DNA of 64,000 bases from Sindora glabra. Lineage: Eukaryota > Streptophyta > Magnoliopsida > Fabales > Fabaceae. Positions 11,097 to 24,740 of the stretch are shown piece by piece; within the stretch, counting starts at the first letter, position 1, and each line of letters begins with the position of its first letter. Position numbers and translations under genes: made by a program. The stretch covers positions 2,535,343-2,599,342 of the forward strand of contig CM035227.1 in the NCBI GenBank assembly GCA_020226215.1, given 5' to 3'. The notes below the pieces were generated by a model. That model was given only the letters and a program-made list of their open reading frames with translations, made no database searches and was not told where the DNA came from.

Positions 11097-12809
11097 TGTA
11101 TATCCACCAATATTTTTAATGACAATATATATATATATACGCATACTAAAATTTGTTATAAAATATTTATATTTTTAAGAAAAATTAAAAAAATTTAATT
11201 ACAACTATGGAGTTGTAAAATTTTAGAATGCTTATAGATAAAAGTTTATTGGCTAAAATACCCATCATTTTGTACTTTTTCTTATATGCAAAATTTTTCT
11301 TGAAGTGTGAAAAGGATAACTTATCATCTAAATTCGGGTCTTTGGGTGGTTTACCCCTATCCATTAAATTTCCATCCCAATCATTTTTTACGAACCATGT
11401 ACATGCCATATGGTATCATTTGACACCTAATTTCTCATAAATTAGCTACAATTCTACCTAAGTTAATGTTCCCTTGAATAAGCTATATGTAGTTACATGA
11501 CAATAAAAGATTGGACAAATGGAATGGCAAAGAAGGAGGCTTTAGAGGAAGAATTAGATCTGTTGCATTGTAACATGAATTCTTGTATAAATATTACTAC
11601 AGAATAACTAATAAACATTAGTAGATAGATGACAATTATTACTATTATCAATGTATTTATTAATGTTGTAACTTTTTTAAAATTATATGAAAATTTAAGA
11701 TAACAAACATTAATTACAATTATTATTTTTGGTGATGTACTGATATTTTTAAAATTAGTGAAAAATATACCATGTTGATTGTAAAAATAACTTATGTTTA
11801 AAAATTTGCATAAAAAATTAAAACATTAATTTTATTCATAACCATCATTTAAAAGACATTTGAAGCATTCCACTAAGAAATATGAAAAGTTCATAAGTCA
11901 ATTTTTTAATTCACTAACATTGAAAGGTGTGACAATTGTAGCAATATTAAAAAGGTTGATACATAGGATGTTGGTTAACAATGAATTTGTATTAATAACC
12001 AACATCCATTCTTTTTTTTTTTTATATTTATTATAATGTTCACCCTTACTCTTTTTTTATTTTTGTGTTCGGGTAATTCTTAAAATTGCTTTAAATTTTA
12101 TGGAATCATATCATTTAGAAGTCTAATATCTCATGCTCTAAAATATTTGAGATTGAGTAGAAACATTATATTCCATAATAAGATACTTCTGTAGTTCATT
12201 ATCATTCATATATATTCTTCAATGCCTTAATATTTTTTATAAAGCATTAAATTAAAAGACTAATTTTGTGAAGTCTAATATTTTTTTCTCAAGATATATT
12301 TCTTCAAAGTCCAGAGCCAAGATTATTTTAAGGAGTGGTTTTACACACTCTTCGAATTGAGGTATGTATCTCATAGTCCCTTTAGTTAATAAAAAAGTTA
12401 CTAAGCATACCATTATTTTATAATGTAGAGAGTGCAAGACAGGTTGGATGAATGGAATACTAAGTACCTTTAATGGCTTAAAAGGTTGTTTTGGCCAAAT
12501 TAGTAATCCATACCTTTTTTATTTACACCATGTAAGTAGCCTCAATCCCAATATTGACCATATGAGAGATTGAAAAGTATGAATGAGCCTTTGTATAAAG
12601 GCATGATTCGAGTGAATGTAAATTTCATATGATTGCATGGGAAAGGATATGTTAACCAAAATAGATGGAATGATTAGGTTTCAAGAGTTTGAAAGAGATG
12701 AATATATGTTTATTAAAAATTGGTTGGAAGTTTCGAACAAATTATTTTGAATTATGGGCTTGAGTCTTTATTAGTAAGTATGGATGATAAGAATTTTTTA
12801 ATGGTAGAA
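11097..12809. other. AT-rich intergenic region, no gene seen
   Basis: Only short frames occur (for example 11228-11440 plus and 12252-12437 minus), without recognisable motifs. Some stretches may be old transposon sequence, but nothing could be assigned. Confidence 0.4.
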
Positions 12810-13302
12810 TGTAAGAATTTTATTATTTTGGGATGTTATTAATTAATTTTTTTATTTTTATTAAAAAATAAATTAATATATATAACTCAATTTTATAACC
12901 TGAATTATTATTAAGTAATTTAATAAGTTTTAATTTGTCCTTCAGATATACTATTTTATTAAGAATGTGATAGGATTTATTAAGATAAAATTAATGTAGA
13001 GCATGTTACTAAACCTATAATGGGTGGATTCAATTAGGATTTATTAATATGATGTTAGGTTCTCTTTCCACACATTAGAGTATTGATAGCTTACTCTATC
13101 TGAGTTGTCATTAGTTGTTGAATGTGAAGAAGGAGAATACCTAAATCTCTTAATAACTATTTATATACTTATGATTTCTTTAAAAAATTATTAAAATAAA
13201 TCAAGAGGTATATAATCTTAATTCTCTTTTAGTTTTATTTATTTTCTTAATGGTTTTAAATCTAATATGAAGATTCTGTTAAATATTAAAATTTCTTGTA
13301 TG
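12810..13302 (+). repeat. 5' LTR of the decayed LTR retrotransposon
   Basis: Begins TGTAAGAATTTTATT and aligns along its length with 18576-19071. Shared blocks include AGAATGTGATxGGATTT, AATGTAGAGC and CTTACTCTATCTGAGTTGT. The end reads TTTCTTGTATG, against TTTCTTATACA in the other copy. Confidence 0.75.
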
Positions 13303-13317
13303 TGTTAGTAGAGTAAG
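13303..13317 (+). other. Degraded Met-tRNA primer-binding site
   Basis: TGTTAGTAGAGTAAG immediately follows the 5' LTR and matches TGGTATCAGAGCAAG at 11 of 15 positions. Two of the four differences are C-to-T, the expected decay of methylated DNA. Its position at the LTR edge is the main support. Confidence 0.55.
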
Positions 13318-16300
13318 ATATATTAGATCTAAAATTTTAATTGAATTATTTATTATATGAAAATAATTAAATTAAAAAGAAATATTCAAGTATAGAAATT
13401 TGAAATTGGATACCCTTTTATGGTTTGTATTAGAGGTAAAGGAATTAGGATTTTGATTATTGATTTAATCAAATTGGATACCCTTATATGGTTTGTATTG
13501 TTTAATTTATTTACATGAGTTAATCATATATATTCATTTCTTATATGTTGCAGTATATTTAAACTTTTTTGGTCAAATTGGTTGATTCCATTATTTGGCT
13601 GAATAAGTTTTGAATGATAAATTTAACCAATTTATTTTTTAATTTCCTAGTTTTATCACATGAATAACTATGACTTAAAATTGCTTTTGTTGATTGAGAT
13701 TCATTGATTTTAGCCATATTTTATCTAAATGGTGGAAGGTCACCATTCTTTGGTAAGACGCAAAAACTTATTTTGTGCTTCAATGGCCGATAGGTTACGA
13801 CTTATAGTGGAGAAGAAGAAAAATGATCCTAAATTCACTTTATGTTATTTATCATGAAAATATTTAGATTTGTTTGTTGGGTTAAGTAGCAAGGTAAAAG
13901 ATTTGTGGTATAAGGTGAAGGGCTTCAATCCCTATGGTTACAAATTATTTTTTATTTTTAGTAATTTCCATGAGAGGGATGTTTTTTAAATTTTATGGCA
14001 AATTGTAATATGATGGTATGCAATTGCGCTGGTGAGGCAGAAGGTCTGTTATCTAGCAAATGATTTCTACTCATATTGGATAAATATTTATTTATGTTGT
14101 TTTAAATTCTTTAATATTATTTTTAGTAAAAATTATGAATTTTTCTAAAAAATTAAAGTGAAATACTTATAACTCATTAACTAAAGTTCATTCTCTTTAG
14201 AGTTTTTTTGGTAATTTTTTTGTAAAAGTGAACATAATTAAAAGTTGTAATTAAATTGGATTGTAAATTATATTTAAGGTTTCGTGTGATATTGTTTAAA
14301 GACCAATTGAGACACATTAAGATTTAAAATTATTTTTTCAATAGCATTTTATTTCTTAATAGAGATAGACAATGTTGGAATATGAAGTTTATTTTATCTC
14401 TCTTTTAATATAAAAAAATTTAAAAAAATATATTAGTAAACTTTTTGCTAAAGTTTATATAAAATATATATGAAAAGAATTTATGGTAATAAATTATATA
14501 TTTTTTAAAGTTCTTTTTTCTTTGAGAAATATAATAATGTATATTAAAAGAAGAGATAAATTATTTTTAAGTTAACTTAATAAGCTTATTAGTTATGATT
14601 TCATGTCAATTTGACATAATTCTACCATACCATGAACATTTAGATGTGATTTTATAACTTGGAAAATTATTAAGACAATTATGTTGATTTCTAATATGTT
14701 ACTTTAAACATTTCTTCTATGAGATGTAGATCTTGAAGTAAATCTATTTAAGATATTATTATGGTATGATGTGACTAAATTTTACATTAGTTAAGCCTGA
14801 TTAATATTAATTCCATAATATATAATCACTTTTATGATTTATTATTATGAGTACTAATAGGATTTGTTTTATTTGTTTTATATGTTTCTTCGTTGAACAT
14901 AAAATGGGAAGATAATGAAATTATCAAATTCAACCATTGACATAGAATTAAGAAAAATTTTAAAAATATTTTTGGAATGTAATTTACTATTATTTTTATA
15001 TTATTAAATTTATATGAATGATATAAATGTTTTAATTTACACATGATGTGCATACTTTATAAAATTACATACCAATGTACATTCATAAGATGATCCAAAT
15101 GCGATTGATTTTGTTTTACTCTACAATATGGGGCATGTTCAATTGCTTGTATAATAATTGAAATGTTTGAAATTGTTTTATTTCTTGGGAAACATGTGTG
15201 TTTAAAATGGATATAAAAATAACAATTAATTATGAGCCATTATTTATTTGATAGGAATTTATTATTGAATTAAGAAATTATTACCACAATGACTTACTTA
15301 TTTAACTAATACATTTTTGTTATATTTTTTTTAGATATGACATTTGATTAAGGCTTATTGGTTATCTTAGAATATTTTATTGGTAATATAAATATCTATC
15401 ACCATAGTGAATTACTTACTGATTCAATAGAATCTTGTTAAAATATTTTTAAGATATAGTAATTTGTCATAGGCTGTCCTATGAAAATTTATTTAGTGTT
15501 AATAAATATTCTTCATCACAATGATCATTTATTAAACCATTATATACTTGTTAAATTTTATGGAATGTTCTTTTTACTTTAATTAATTTATACTATAACC
15601 TACCCACAAGGGGTTATTATATGAATTAATTAAGTGAAATATAACTTATTTAATAATTTTATGTATTAAAAATTTAATTTAAGCACAAGTGTTAAATTTT
15701 TTGTTTCTCCTAAGAAAGGTAGTCTTTCTACTCGAAGATATTAAATTTACTTTTTGTTAGGAAAAATGTGGTTACTATTCAAATAACTTGTTATTGAAAA
15801 TTTTCTTAAAATATTATGTATTCCTTACCTACAAGAGAATTTGTAATAATACATCTAAAGTCTTAATGCTATAATGGTTATCACTATTTGTTTCCCATGT
15901 GTGAAACAATGATTATGCGATGATAGCACATTTTATTTAAATAATAATCCAATTTTTATTAGTGAATTTCGACTTTGTTTATTTAAAAAGTAATTATAAT
16001 TTTAATTTTAAATGCTCTTGATATAAATATTCACAAAGATATACTTTTTTTTAATATCCATGAGGATATGTGATTTATCATTTATAGAATAATTAGTGAT
16101 TTTGCATATATATTATTGAAGTTATTACTATTATTATTATTAAAAAATAGTTTTATTTCATTCTTAGTAATTGTATAATTTGTAAAGAATGTTATCATAG
16201 TAGATTATTGGTGATATTATAAATTTTGTATTTTTATTGTAGTGATGTGAAAATCAAATAGTTGTACACAAGTTTTTTTTAATGTTAAACAAATTTTTAT

Positions 16301-18561
16301 AGTTTATAATATTTATTCAGTTATGTGGGAGTTTTTGTATATGTTAAACTATTCTACCCATAAAAGATTATACAGTTATATATTTAAAATCTTGTAAAAT
16401 TTATTAATCATATTTTGGAATTAATTTTTTAATTAATTTTATCAATCATTTTTTAATATTGCCCATGAAGGTTTGGAGAAATATAAACTATTTCATTTTT
16501 TTCATAAATTCATGAATTTATTAATAAAAATTTTAGTTAGAAAATTCATGTAAAGAAATAATGAGCTATGAGCTTATATCTTAATATGTGCTTAACATTG
16601 TTATATATAATTTTATGCATTAGAAATTCTTATATAATGCCTATGATAAATTTTGATAAGTGATTCACTTACTTCTAGTAAGAAATTTTGATATCAGTGA
16701 GAGTATTATGATATTAAATGTAATCATTTATATTAGATATTGATATTATTTTCTAGTATTATTATTATAATTTTAAAATTATAATATCATAGTACAATTG
16801 AAAAGTATTATTTTGAAGTTTTATTTATATATATTTTCTCTGTTTTTGATGATCATATAAAGATTAAGTATGCTTATATGTAAATATAAATTTTATGAGC
16901 ATTTTTTCAAATTTTTTTAATTATATATACATATATTCCTTATCATATTTTATAGTTCCTAACATAAAGATATACTTAAGAATAATTAATATATTTTGAG
17001 ATATATATTAAAGATATAATAAGTTTGAATTGTTGGTCAATTTTTAAGTTTTAGACTATAATATAAGATATTATAAAATATAATAATTTTATATCAGGAT
17101 ACTAATGATTTTATGATGAATTAATATAATATTTAAATATTATCTTAATTTTGATGGTAATTCTTTTCACTTGTTAATATATATGCCTTTAAGAGAATAT
17201 GAAATTAAGCTTTTTTTTAATATTCATGTTTGCCTCATTTAGATAATATTATACTTTTGTTTTAAGTCTTAGTTAATATTTTAATAGGCATTTTAACATT
17301 AAATTTTTCATAAGTTAAATAATAAGTTTAAAAAATTTGAGAGTACCTTTGTAGGATATGTTTGATACATTAAGTATAATTTAAATATCTTATTTATTAA
17401 TAGAATATTTTGTGACAAGTGTGAAATAACTAAAAATTTATGAGGATTGTATTATCTTTAATTGTTTATATACCTTAAAATAGTCAAATCTTATGGTAAA
17501 CTTATCATTAATAGTAATGTTAATTGTATATTTTAAACTTGATATTTTTTTAATTTAAATGATTTATGTATTAATTTTAAAAATTTTCAAGTAAAGTTTA
17601 ATTATTTTCTCTTTACTTTTTATTAATTGCATTATGTTATGGGCCTAATGATTGACAAGCTAAATAATTTCATATATTATCTTGAAATATTTATTATAGC
17701 ATATTGTGTGAATTAGCAAATGCTATTATTTATATGCTACGAGAAATATTAAATATCTTATTATCACAATAATTTTGAAAATGGGAGTTTGGTGTTATTA
17801 TCATGAATATTAGTATTGAAGTTTTGAAAACTTCTTAAGAAATGAATTATTTTGATCAATCATGTGATGAATAAATTTTATTTTATTTTTTATAATTATT
17901 AAAGTAATTAATTAGTAGGGAGTTAATGTATATTTACACAAATAATTTTACCTTAATATTTTCATCAGATAATGTAATTGTACAAGTAATTGTGCCTTAT
18001 TAATTAACTTGTCATGACAATGTTTCTCTTGAAATATATATTGGTACTATTGACCTATCTTGAGATATGGTTATTTTCTTGGTGAAAACTAATGTTATTT
18101 CAATAAAAGTTACTACAGTTATCTCCTTATAAAGATAGTTAATTGAGATTTTATTACAAATTTAACTATAATTGTCTCTTCTAAGGATGTTAAATTATTT
18201 TATTAGAAACTTAGATAATTTTCTTAAAAAGATATGATGACTTTTGTAAGAAAGATCACAATAAGGACTTTTACACAATAGTATAGGAATATCACTTGGT
18301 TATATTATGAGTGTAACCACACATTTACATTTTTGTAATCATGTTAATAAAGTAATTGACTTATGTAAATATATATGTACTATATTATTATATAATATAC
18401 CATTATCTATAGTTCTAAATTTAATACTTTATTAAACCTAATCATGTTATGAGATAGATTTATTGGGTTATAATATTTTGTGACCTATTGAAGTTGTTAT
18501 TGATCTTAAAGTCATTTTCTTTAAATTATTTTCAAGATTAATAAAACTCAATTAATGTTGC

Positions 18562-18575
18562 TTAAGTAGGGAGAA
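18562..18575 (+). other. Polypurine tract of the decayed LTR retrotransposon
   Basis: TAAGTAGGGAGAA lies directly before the 3' LTR. This is one base from the AAGTGGGAGA context often seen before the 3' LTR in plant Copia elements. Confidence 0.55.
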
Positions 18576-19071
18576 TATAAAAATTTTATTATTTTAGGTT
18601 GCTATTACTTAAATTTTCTTATTTTTATTAAAAATTAGATTAATATGTATAGCTCAATTTTGCAACTTGTATTATTATCAAGTGATTCAATATGTTTTAT
18701 TTTACCTCTTGAGTATACTATTTTATTTAGAATGTGATGGGATTTGTTAAGATAAAGTTAATGTAGAGCCTGTTATTAAGCTCATAATGGGTGAACTAAA
18801 TTAGAGTTTATTAATATATGGTTAGGTCCTCTCTCCACACATAAGACTATTAATAACTTACTCTATCTGAGTTGTTATGTGCTGTTAAATGTAAAGGAGG
18901 GGAATACCTAAATTCCCTCAATAACCATTTGTATATTTATAATTTCTCTAGAAAATTATTAAAGTAAATCAAGAGGTATATAATTCCTAATTCTTTTTTA
19001 TTTTTATTAATTTTCTTAGTGATTTTAAATTTAATATACAGATCTTATTAAATACTAAAATTTCTTATACA
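18576..19071 (+). repeat. 3' LTR of the decayed LTR retrotransposon
   Basis: Aligns with 12810-13302. Its first dinucleotide is TA instead of TG, a G-to-A change, and it ends in ACA. Substitutions between the two LTRs are frequent. Confidence 0.75.
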
Positions 19072-19271
19072 AAATTAAGGCAAAAAATGTAGATTCCTTT
19101 TATGGAGATTATTAAGTAAGATCAATTATCAATTAGAAAAAGGCATCTTTTAAAACATATGAGATCGATTAAACATTTATTTTTAGGCAGATATGTGTTA
19201 GATGATTTATGTTTAAGGAATCATATAAAGTCCAAAGCTACTGACATTGCATTGGTAGTATTAGTTGCCTA

Positions 19272-20808
19272 TTATGTGAAAGAAGATAAGAGATAGGATA
19301 TAAAAGTATCGAGCCTGCTCCTACCTGATACAGTTTTGATGAGATTTCATATGTTGTTACTACCTTTGTTATAGAATAAGCTAGACGTGCTTTAATGGTG
19401 CTTCCAAGAAAATGAAAAGTTCATTATTTAAAATATATATCAAATGATAAAAAAATCATCATATTTATGATAAGAGCTAGATTTAAAGAAGCATTTGGCA
19501 TTGGAAAAGGCCTAAAAAGCCAATATATTCCTTTAAAGAGTTTACCATAATGGAAATTTCTCTAACGAGGAATGCAATAGAAAAGGTATTAACATCCCAA
19601 ACTATCATCCTTACAATGCTCTTATTAAAGATAGGATCCATATTTTTTAAGATTGTAAGTTTGGAAGGGACATATGGTTCTCTTCTATAAGTCAATCATT
19701 ATGTAATATTCTTCTTTCTTGACTTTTATAATTAGTTTCAATATTATATGGTTAATTCTCTTAGTAAAGCCAAAGATATGGAATGGATGATGATAAGGAA
19801 GGTGGCTTTATGGCATATTTGGTTTTGGCACAATAAAAACATTTTTATGCTAATTTTACTCTGCCTTGGAAACCAATATATAATATATTGGTTTACATGA
19901 AAGATCTTAAAATGGCAGAAAAAACTATGGAAGTTATTAATGTTACTTTTAATTACATGAAGGTTGAGGTCTTATAGATTACACTTCCATTTGGTTTGAT
20001 AAAATTAAATAATGATAGAGTAGTTAAATCGGAGCAAAATGTGATAGTTTGTTAAGAAATTCTAATGATGATTTGATGAGAGGTTTTGCTCAAAATTTAG
20101 GTTAATATAACTCATTAGAAGTTAAAATTTATGGAGCAACAAAGGGTTTCTCACTAGATTAGGAGTTGGGTTTTCGATTGGTAATTTTGAAAATAAATTC
20201 TTAGGTTCTTATGAATCTTCTAGGAGTCAACAAGTTTAACAGAAAATATCATTCACTTTTAAATCATTGTTGTAACCTACTTGCAAGAAATTAGCAAGTC
20301 TCTATTTCCCATACATTTAAAAAAAATAACAAGTATGCAAATTGGTTAGCCATATATGGTACATCTCTTAACTTGAGTTTTAATTTACTTATAAGAAATT
20401 AGCAAATCTTTATTTCCCATCCATTTAGTGAACATAACAAATACATAGATTGGTTAGCCACATATGGTACATCTCTTAACTTAGGTTTTACTTTACTGAT
20501 GAAGTCTCCTTCTAATCTTGAAATACTGATGTTCAATGATGTGATTAAGTTCAATACCCTAGAGTTATTTTTACATAGTTTTTTTTTAATTGACCTTTAC
20601 TTCATTTAGTTACCTAAAAAAAGGATTTGATGGGTAGTTTTATTGTAAATAATATAGGCTTATCAAGTACTAGTTGTTTTAAAAAATTTAAAGTATTAGA
20701 AGAATGTTTAGAATTGGATTTATTACTACTTTAACAATACTCTCTTGATTTGTGAGTGTTGGTGAAAAGTAAGGGTGAGCACAAAATGGGTTGGGTCGAG
20801 CTTACATG
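19272..20808 (+). pseudogene. LINE 3' relic, copy A (zf-RVT and RNase H-like domains)
   Basis: Non-LTR retrotransposon relic with many stops and frameshifts. Broken translation gives, in order: a stretch resembling the region before the zf-RVT domain (LLPDTVLM), then RVYHNGNFSNEE followed about 20 residues later by a DCKFGRD block (about 19540-19680, zf-RVT), then WHIWFWHNKN (about 19810), and then an RNase H-like (RVT_3) reading with LPFG, KLNNDR, GFAQNL and ELGFRLVI (about 19985-20190). This domain order is that of plant L1-type LINEs. The segment is repeated at 24741-26279, 1.5 kb long in each copy. The right end falls inside the start of a hAT-like insertion. Confidence 0.75.
20770..20808. 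mobile_element. Truncated left end of the hAT-like element
   Basis: TAAGGGTGAGCACAAAATGG and the following ~19 bases match the left end of the hAT-like element at 26239-26762; the similarity stops after about 39 bp. The insertion was therefore present before the LINE segment was duplicated. Confidence 0.55.
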
Positions 20809-23066
20809 AAAAGTAAAAATATTTTAAAGATAACCTTTATTAATGAAAATGCAACTTTTTAGTTGTTAAAGATTAATTTAGATTCTAATTATTGTTAATT
20901 AGTAATAAATTTTAATTCTAATATTTTATTTAAGTTATACTAATTTATATAGTCATCGGATTTTATGAACTCATTATTATTATTTTTTCTTTTTATTCTC
21001 CTCTTTAAAATGTTCTATTTTAAAGCTCGAGGTAGTAATGGACATTTTAAATCTTTAAAAAAGATTTTTAATGTATTTTTATATTCTTGAGATTATAACA
21101 TTTAATTACAATTCGTAAAATGTGAATGATTTTCTTATAATAAATTTGATTTGTGTCATTTAGTTATTTTTTCAAAAAATTAAATCATTATTTTTAGTTG
21201 TTAAAGAAGTTATGAATGAAAATATTGAATACAATATTTTAGAATGTACATCTTAAATATATATAATTGCTAAAGTTATATATATGACCATAATTTGATT
21301 TTAATGAGAATTTTTTATTTTGTTTAAGGTTTAGATAATGAGCTAATATTAAGTTTAGATGAAAGTATGTTATATTTTGTAGTGAATTAATATGCAAATT
21401 ATTTTATTGCATTCTTGCATTGTTAAGTTTGTGAAATATATCTCAAAATTATGAGAGATATTTAAAGGTAATATTGTGGTAAATGAAACATCTATGCTTC
21501 CCTTTAACAATAAATAAATATTTCACAAAGTGTAAATTTTTTCTTATAAGATGCCAATAATTTTTTGTTAATACAAATGAAAATCGATTCTTCAATTAAT
21601 ATACCTTATTATGGAAATTTCTATTGTTCTCTAATCATAATTAATTTTTTATATCTATTTAACAAATGCAACTTTTTTTCTTATATTTCACAGTGTTTAT
21701 GTTTTATTTTAAATATTAATGAACAATAACCTTATAATAATTTTTTGGATAAGTCAGTAGGTAACTTGTGATAAGACAATAAGACAAGACATTAATTGCA
21801 TTTAGTGAATGAGTTGACATGCAACTTATGATAAGACAATAAGATAAGATATGAATTACATTTAATTTATTTTTCAATTTATTTACTATTGCCTTTCTTA
21901 TTCCTTGTTTGTTACTATGAGAAGTCATATCATCAATACCTAGTAAGACCAGATGCAAAAATACTAGATAATAGTGACATGACTTATTCTAACAATGTGT
22001 AGGGAGTGATGGAAGTAATAAAGAATGAATTGAAAAAGAAACTAAATACATTTATATTCTTGATTTCAAGTTTAATTTATAAGATTTTATTAATAGGAAA
22101 ACCATGCTTATAAGAGTTAATAGATGCGAAAGATCTACCTTATTTGTGTTTATTATAATTTAGAAGTTTAGTTCTTTAGGATAAGACTTACAACAAATTC
22201 TCTAGTAGCACTAGTACCCAATGCTTATCTCCTAATAGTTTCTAGTTTAATTCATTTACTATTAACCAACTAAAGTGAATCTTAAAGTGTTAATAAAAAA
22301 ACTATTTTTTAATAAAGAATAGCTAATTAAAGTCCTAAAGATTAAACTAGTTATGATGGCCATAAAAGTAGGAACTACTTTAAGGATACCATAGTATAGA
22401 GGATTTTTATTCATTTTTTTCTATTATATAGCCACCTTTTAACATCTAGTTCCTTACATTTTTTCCTTAAATTTGTGAGATCTATACTAAACCCCTTGAT
22501 TGCTTATATTATGAGCATATAAAAGTGACTTCTCCTCCTATAATTAGGAAAACTATTAAATAATCACAATGAAGTATATTAAAAATTACATATGTAATTA
22601 AAAAATGTCATTTATAATTGACATATAATGTAAAAGATCTCTAATCTGTAAGAGTATTACTTCCTTTTTTTAGCTTAAATGTGTTATTTCACATCAACTA
22701 GTAAGTCATTTCATTTGTTATTTCTTCCTTTACTTGCTTCTTTCTGCTAGAAAAAATCATTTTAATTTGACCTTGTATTTTCACACTTGGTCATATAAAT
22801 TCCTTCCTAATTAGTTTTCTTAAAAAAGAGGTTGCATCTTTATTCATTTTAATGATGGTAGGAAGAAAAGCTAACTTAAAATCCTCTTTATTTTGCTTTT
22901 GGATTGTACTTACTTTTCAGTAATGCAATAAGATTATATTACTAGTTGCTAAGTGCAACCTACAAGTAGCCTAAAGAGGATTTTATATTAGCCTTTGTTT
23001 TTACTATCACCTGAATTGGCACCAAATGAAAAAGAACTTGTATCATTAAATGTGAAAAAATTAAGT
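20809..23066. other. AT-rich spacer with a short tandem duplication
   Basis: No gene seen. At about 21752-21872 a unit of roughly 60-67 bp containing ACTTxTGATAAGACAATAAGA occurs twice in tandem, which generates a repetitive short frame on the minus strand (21716-21958). The rest is unassigned. Confidence 0.4.
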
Positions 23067-24715
23067 ATTGTTGACATGACTTTTCCTAATAGAAGTAAGG
23101 TAATGAGGGAAATAAGAGTGAATGAAGTGACTTATTTCTTGATGTGAAATAAAATATTCAAGCTAAAAATAGAAGTAATATTGTTGTGGGTCAGAAATCT
23201 TTTGCACTATATGTAAGTTATGGATAACATATCTTTTAATTACTTTAATAATTTTTTATTTTACTTCACTATGATTATTTAATGATTTCTAAATTATGGA
23301 AGAAGAATGCACTTCTAAATATTTATAACACAAGCAACACAACAACTTAATGTGGATCTTATGGCTTTGAAGAGAAGATGCAAACAACTAAGTATTTAAA
23401 AGTGGCTACATAGTAAAATAAATTAATAACAACAAAAATTTCCTTACATTATCCTCGAAGCAATTCTTTGCTTTTATATTCATAACAACTTGTTTAATCC
23501 TTAAGGCCTTAATTAATGTACTACTAGAGATATTTTGGTCTATTAGTAGTCTAAGGTTTACTTTATTATGTTAGAAATTATTAAATCAAAATAGACAAAT
23601 AGAACATTCTTTCAATTCATTTATTGCCACCTTAATAAAGTAAATTTGAAAGTATTGTTAAAAATAATGAGTAATCTTTTTATAAAGGTTTAATGAAATT
23701 GGCCTTAAGAATTAAAATGGTTTGCTTAAACCATGACAACTATTTTAATCTTTAAGATCAATTTCAGTGAACTCTTATACAAATATTTACTTATTTTTCA
23801 TAATATTATTTTTATATTCATTCTATTGAGTTAGCAATAAGCGAATTGAAAGAGGGTTGGTTTATTTATTTTGATTTAGTATTTTGACACAAGTTGTAAA
23901 AAAGGATATGACAGTTCAGAACTAATGATTTACCTGTTAGCAGTTGATGATAGAACAACATGAGCGCAATATAAACACATTATTTGAGATCTAGCAATTT
24001 AGGATTTTTATTTTTGTTTTCACATGTATGTAGTTTGGACATTAAGGGCTTTCAGGATATATATTGAAAATTATTAACTTTATTGTATTTTTGCTTAATA
24101 TAAATAAAATATTCATACTTAATTTTGTTTTATGAATAAGTTGTATTTCATGGAATTCAGTCAGAGTATTTGATTATTCAAAGGATGTAGGCTTTATGAA
24201 ATTTGATTAGGTAGTGTTTATATTGTTTAGATTACTACAAAAATGAATAACATACTAATTACAAAAAAAATAACAATATATTGATAAGTGCGCCAAATAG
24301 ATGAAATTATGATTTAGAATTGAGTGATAACTTTACTAATGGATTAAGATTAGCAATGGATTTTTTAGTCATTAAATTTGAATTTAATAATAGAAATAGT
24401 GATGATAATTTTTTTTGCAATGAATTTCTCTATCACTAATTCAAATTTCAAAGATGAAAAATCCATCATTATGTACTAATTTAGTGATGGAAGTATATGT
24501 TGCTAATTCCACTTGTTGTGCATGCCTATCATCATCGTTATTTCATGGAATGAATATAGTTCTAGTTATGGAAATTACATATAGATTTTATTACTCATTG
24601 TTAATTTATTTACTAACACATTGTTTACTAACATCTTTTATTCTATCACTACTTTTGTCGTTAAATATTTTACTAATAGTCTTTAATTAGCAACAAATAT
24701 TTTTGTTGCTAATTA
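23067..24715. mobile_element. CACTA-derived segment, copy B (both ends truncated)
   Basis: About 1.65 kb alignable with 28302-29955, the right three-quarters of the CACTA-type element at 27741-29969. The right portion (from about 24237) carries the same subterminal words (GTGATGGAA, TTAGCAACAAAT, TTGTTGCTAAT). The terminal CTAGTG is lost: the segment runs through a short extra repeat (24716-24740) directly into the LINE copy A'. The left terminus is absent as well. Confidence 0.65.
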
Positions 24716-24740
24716 CTGATAGTCTTTAATTAGTGACAAA

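Larger units (their letters stand above)
12810..19071 (+). mobile_element. Decayed LTR retrotransposon with both LTRs (6.26 kb)
   Basis: Two direct repeats of about 495 bp bound the element (12810-13302 and 18576-19071). A degraded Met-tRNA primer-binding site follows the left LTR and a purine tract precedes the right LTR, which fixes the plus orientation. The PPT context AAGTAGGGAGAAT resembles the AAGTGGGAGA boundary typical of plant Copia elements, so Copia is favoured but not proven. The 5.27 kb interior is full of stop codons in all frames and I could read no gag or pol motif. It is either very old or a non-coding derivative. The LTRs differ at many positions, which indicates age. No clear target-site duplication. 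Confidence 0.7.
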
